From Bradyrhizobium erythrophlei (GTDB lineage Bacteria; Pseudomonadota; Alphaproteobacteria; Rhizobiales; Xanthobacteraceae): DNA of 64,000 nt. The position numbers and the translations under genes are program-made. The notes below the pieces were generated by a model, which worked only from the letters and a program-made list of their open reading frames with translations, did no database searches and was not told the origin of the DNA. This document shows, piece after piece, positions 60,942-64,000 of this stretch (positions within the stretch are counted from its first letter, which is position 1; each line of letters opens with the position of its first letter). The stretch spans positions 6,030,501 through 6,094,500 of the forward strand of contig NZ_LT670849.1 of assembly GCF_900142985.1 (NCBI RefSeq). Reading direction: 5' to 3'.

Positions 60942-62207
60942 ATGCAGGGCACAACTGCTCAGGATCTGAAGAAGGGGCCGCTCGAAGGCATCACGGTCCT
61001 CGATTTCTCGCGGGTGTTAGCCGGACCGTTTTGCACTATGGTGCTTGCCGACCTAGGCGCGCGTGTCATCAAGATCGAGAAGTTTGGGACCGGTGACGAT
61101 ACGCGCGCCTTTGGCCCGTTCGTCGCTGATGAATCGGCCTACTTCATGTGCTTCAACCGCGGCAAGGAAAGCATCGTTCTCGATATTAAGTCGCCGCGCG
61201 ATAGGGAATTGCTCGAACGGCTGCTTGACCGGGCAGACATCGTTGTGGAGAACTTTCGCCCAGGTGTTATGGAGCGTCTTGGTTATGGGGCCGAACGGCT
61301 GGCCAAGACCCACCCACACATCGTCTACGCGTCGATTTCGGGATTTGGCCATACTGGGCCATTCAGTGACCTGCCAGGCTACGACATGGTTGTGCAGGCC
61401 ATGGGTGGCGTAATGAGCTTGACCGGATGGCCTGATGGTCCGCCTTCACGCGTCGGAACCAGTTTTGGAGATCTCGGGGCCGCGCTTTTCGCTACCGTCG
61501 GAATCTTGTCCGCTCTTTATAAGCGAGTTCAAAACGCGCAGGGAACTCGCGTTGATATTGGCATGCTTGACTGTCAGGCGGCGCTGATGGAGACGGCACT
61601 GGCGCGTTATGACGTGGAAGGCAAGGTACCTGGTCGCACCGGCGACAGTCATCCGTCACTAGCTCCTTTCGAAAGCTTCGCCGCAAAGGATGGTCGCTTC
61701 ATCATAGCCGCGGGCAACGACACGCTTTTCATGTTGATGGCGGATGCGCTTGGGTCGCCCGCATTGGCACTCGATCCGCGATTTATGACTAACGATATGC
61801 GTTGCAGCAACCGCCCCGCGATGATCACGGCCATTGAGACGATCACCACGCGAGAGCCAATTGAGCATTGGGTCGCAAAGCTCAACGAAGCCGGCGTCCC
61901 TTGCTCGCCAATCAATACGATCGATAAATTGTTCGATCATCCGCAACTCAAGGCCCGGAATATGATCGTGAAAGTGAAAGGTCAAGGCGATCGTTATATT
62001 CGGACTGCAGGCAATCCCATCCGTATCGTTGGCTATGCGGATAACGATGTCGAAACGCCAGCCGTTTCACCGGGGCTCAATCAACACCGCGAAGCTATTC
62101 TGAACGAGCTCATGGCCGGTCACGGTGCATACTCGAACGCCGCATCCGACGACACCGCGTCGACCGGGGTCGATGCATCCAGTTCGCTACCGCGAGCGGC
62201 TGAATGA
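60942..62207 (+). CDS. CaiB/BaiF-type CoA transferase (family III)
   Basis: 421 residues; GGGGAGAG precedes ATG 60942. Family start [26 protein letters not shown], then [14 protein letters not shown]; the catalytic Asp is in [13 protein letters not shown]. It moves CoA from an acyl-CoA donor to a carboxylic acid. The last ~25 residues (Ser/Ala/Asp rich) are an unusual tail. The stop overlaps the next start (ATGA at 62204-62207), coupling it to the enoyl-CoA hydratase, so the pair activates an acid and hydrates or isomerises its CoA ester. Confidence 0.93.
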   Translation: MQGTTAQDLKKGPLEGITVLDFSRVLAGPFCTMVLADLGARVIKIEKFGTGDDTRAFGPFVADESAYFMCFNRGKESIVLDIKSPRDRELLERLLDRADIVVENFRPGVMERLGYGAERLAKTHPHIVYASISGFGHTGPFSDLPGYDMVVQAMGGVMSLTGWPDGPPSRVGTSFGDLGAALFATVGILSALYKRVQNAQGTRVDIGMLDCQAALMETALARYDVEGKVPGRTGDSHPSLAPFESFAAKDGRFIIAAGNDTLFMLMADALGSPALALDPRFMTNDMRCSNRPAMITAIETITTREPIEHWVAKLNEAGVPCSPINTIDKLFDHPQLKARNMIVKVKGQGDRYIRTAGNPIRIVGYADNDVETPAVSPGLNQHREAILNELMAGHGAYSNAASDDTASTGVDASSSLPRAAE

Positions 62208-63088
62208 CACGGATATCTCCCAAACGCAGGAAACAGGCCATGAGCAATACGGTTGCAACGATCCGCAAAGACAGCCCGGGACCCTCAGAGCAGTCAGCCG
62301 CGGGATCCGAGACCAGTGCGCTACAAACCATTATCGTCGAGCGTCGCGATCGTGTCGGCCTCATTACCTTGAATCGGCCTAAGAGCTTGAACGCTCTGAC
62401 CGCTCAAGTTGCGGTCGAGACACTCGCTGCCTTGAAGGCATTCGATGTAGATGATCAGGTCAGGGCTATTGTGATTACCGGTAGTACGCGTGCGTTCGCC
62501 GCTGGTGCCGATATCGCTGAAATGGCGGAGAAGCCATTTACCAGTTTCTATATGAGCGACTTTCTGGCCCCATGGGACGAAATCAAAACCATCTCCAAGC
62601 CAATCATCGCTGCCGTTGGCGGCTTTGCGCTTGGCGGTGGCTGCGAACTCGCGATGCTCTGCGATTTCATCATTGCGTCCGAGGACGCACAATTCGGTCA
62701 ACCGGAGATCAAGCTCGGTATCTTGCCCGGTATGGGGGGGTCGCAGCGGCTGACGCATGCGATCGGAAAATCGCTTGCGATGGATCTCATTCTTACCGGC
62801 CGTTCCATCGGAGCGGCCGAAGCGAAGGCTCTCGGTCTTGTTGCGCGCGTCGTACCGAACACCGACCTTCTGCAGGTTGCGCTGGAAGCCGCGCATACGA
62901 TTGCCGCCTACAACGCGCCTGCAGTGAAGATGGCCAAGGAAGCGGTCAATCGGGCGTTCGAGGTGCCCCTTTCTGAGGGGGTGCGCCATGAGCGTCTTCT
63001 GTTCCAGGCCGCCTTCGCGACTGAAGGGCAGAAGGAGGGTATGAACGCCTTCGTCAACAAGCGGGCTCCGGTCTTCCGCCATCGCTGA
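62204..63088 (+). CDS. Enoyl-CoA hydratase/isomerase family protein
   Basis: 294 residues from ATG 62204, or 282 from ATG 62240 (MSNTVATI). Crotonase motifs: [10 protein letters not shown], the CoA oxyanion hole [10 protein letters not shown] and [17 protein letters not shown], and the catalytic Glu pair at [20 protein letters not shown]. The first ~30 residues before TIIVERRD are an extra, disordered segment. Translationally coupled to the CoA transferase. The expected reaction is reversible hydration of a 2-enoyl-CoA. Confidence 0.92.
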   Translation: MTRISPKRRKQAMSNTVATIRKDSPGPSEQSAAGSETSALQTIIVERRDRVGLITLNRPKSLNALTAQVAVETLAALKAFDVDDQVRAIVITGSTRAFAAGADIAEMAEKPFTSFYMSDFLAPWDEIKTISKPIIAAVGGFALGGGCELAMLCDFIIASEDAQFGQPEIKLGILPGMGGSQRLTHAIGKSLAMDLILTGRSIGAAEAKALGLVARVVPNTDLLQVALEAAHTIAAYNAPAVKMAKEAVNRAFEVPLSEGVRHERLLFQAAFATEGQKEGMNAFVNKRAPVFRHR

Positions 63089-63190
63089 GATGCTCTGCAT
63101 TCTCGGAGGAGGCGGCGATGGGCGCGATCCCGACACATAGTTGTATTGGCTGGGCCTCGTAGCGCATAAGTCTAACAGTTGGAGAAAGCG

Positions 63191-64000
63191 TTGGTTACCA
63201 GCATCGAATTGGACGGCGACTACGATTACATTGTCGTAGGAGCTGGAACGGCGGGGTGCGTCGTTGCGAATCGATTGTCGATCGATAGAAACAACCGCGT
63301 TCTGGTTCTGGAAGCCGGGGATAATGACAACTGGATCTGGTTCCATGTTCCAGTCGGCTACCTGTTTGCTATCGGTAATCCGCGTTCGGACTGGATGTTC
63401 GAGACAGAGAACGAACCGGGCCTCAATGGCCGTTCGCTTAAATATCCTCGTGGCAAGGTGATTGGCGGTTCGTCTGCGATCAACGCCATGATCTCCATGC
63501 GCGGCCAGGCGGCTGACTATGATCATTGGCGTCAACTGGGCCTCACCGGCTGGGGCTGGAATGATGTACGCCCGGTCTTCAAGCGCGTTGACGATCATTT
63601 TATGGGTGAATCAGAACATCACGGCGTTGGTGGTGAGTGGCGCGTGGAGTTGCCGCGGGTAAAATGGGATGTCCTCGATAGGGTCGCGGAGGCAGCCGTC
63701 GAGATGGGTATCCCGATGACGCCCGATTTCAACACCGGGGACAATACAGGGGTCGGGTACTTCCACGTCAATCAGAAGCGCGGCTTTCGCTGGTCGTCGG
63801 CGCGCGGCTTTCTGAAGCCTGCGCTGGATCGCGCCAATTTGCGCCTCGAAACAGGGGTTTTGGTCGAAAAGGTGCTGTTTGACGGCAAGCGTGCCGTCGG
63901 TGTCCGATTTCGGCAGCGTGGGCGGACGATCGAGGTTCGCGCGAAAGGCGAAGTCATCCTGTGCGCCGGCTCTATCGGTTCGCCGCAGATTCTCCAGCTT
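63191..64000 (+). CDS. GMC-family oxidoreductase (choline dehydrogenase-like), 5' part
   Basis: The TTG at 63191 follows GGAGAAAG; the frame is open to the end of the window (270 codons), so the gene continues outside. The FAD site YIVVGAGTAGCVVANRLS and VLVLEAGDND, the GMC signature SLKYPRGKVIGGSSAINAMI, and CAGSIGSPQILQL at the very end of the window are all present. Members oxidise alcohols (choline, long-chain or polyethylene glycols). It comes 102 bp after the enoyl-CoA hydratase and may complete the same operon, supplying the aldehyde/acid for CoA activation. Confidence 0.93.
   Translation, partial: MVTSIELDGDYDYIVVGAGTAGCVVANRLSIDRNNRVLVLEAGDNDNWIWFHVPVGYLFAIGNPRSDWMFETENEPGLNGRSLKYPRGKVIGGSSAINAMISMRGQAADYDHWRQLGLTGWGWNDVRPVFKRVDDHFMGESEHHGVGGEWRVELPRVKWDVLDRVAEAAVEMGIPMTPDFNTGDNTGVGYFHVNQKRGFRWSSARGFLKPALDRANLRLETGVLVEKVLFDGKRAVGVRFRQRGRTIEVRAKGEVILCAGSIGSPQILQL

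Overview
The window looks like a piece of an alphaproteobacterial chromosome, most likely Bradyrhizobium or a close relative. The reasons are the three-gene transhydrogenase (pntAA-pntAB-pntB), the phaA-phaB-phaC polyhydroxybutyrate genes, the split isoquinoline-oxidoreductase-type molybdenum enzyme with its own cytochrome c, the many Tat-exported hydrolases, and the GC-rich codon use. The species call is inference. No rRNA, tRNA, CRISPR array or complete insertion sequence was seen. The region is accessory in character: catabolic genes, seven LysR/TetR/AraC-type regulators, and an unusually large number of broken paralogues.

Layout. 1-4.5 kb: end of a TPR protein, SnoaL-like protein, small histidine kinase, LysR-1 and a truncated mmgE/prpD copy. 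4.5-12.1 kb: cupin, malonate semialdehyde decarboxylase (MSAD) homologue, nitronate monooxygenase (NMO), [2Fe-2S] subunit / molybdenum subunit / tri-haem cytochrome c, adenylate cyclase. 12.1-15.5 kb: a (AGGAT)8 tract, 4-OT tautomerase, wrbA, gene fossils, TetR. 15.7-19 kb: lactate permease and UxaA-type dehydratase. 19-28.5 kb: tetR fossil, exported alpha/beta hydrolase, cyclase fossil, MOSC protein, exported haloacid dehalogenase, DUF2798, metallo-beta-lactamase-fold protein, TetR, GST, DUF1348, NIPSNAP, actP fossil. 28.8-37.8 kb: pntB-pntAB-pntAA, phaB-phaA-phaC, acetate symporter. 38.2-43 kb: flavin/iron-sulfur fusion reductase and two LysR genes. 43.5-48.4 kb: mmgE/prpD, two tautomerase subunits, enolase-superfamily enzyme, NMO. 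48.7-58.5 kb: ester cyclase-like protein, methyltransferase, mmsA, GlxA-type regulator, hydrolases, and several MSAD and GST fossils. 58.8-64 kb: LysR, SDR, CoA transferase, enoyl-CoA hydratase and the start of a GMC oxidoreductase.

Main result. The two small tautomerases at 45043-45508 match the alpha and beta subunits of trans-3-chloroacrylic acid dehalogenase (CaaD), including alpha Arg8, Arg11 and Glu52 and beta Pro1. The 129-residue protein at 5213-5602 matches MSAD, with Pro1, Asp37, Arg73 and Arg75. CaaD makes malonate semialdehyde and MSAD decarboxylates it to acetaldehyde; the mmsA product at 51.6-53.1 kb could take the same intermediate to acetyl-CoA. The caaD operon and the MSAD gene lie 38 kb apart but share a leader of about 100 bp. 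It carries a 21-bp inverted repeat (arms GCAATCTG/CAGATTGC, with the T-N11-A signature of LysR sites) followed by CGAAT-N2-ATTCG. Four copies occur in the window; two lie directly downstream of two near-identical lysR genes. I infer a dispersed regulon for 3-carbon haloacid or acetylenic-acid breakdown.

The second theme is gene decay. Many catabolic genes here have a broken paralogue elsewhere in the window (mmgE/prpD, MSAD twice, NMO, SDR, 4-OT, CoA transferase, tetR, adenylate cyclase, actP). Several fossils keep both ends of the gene and lack the middle.
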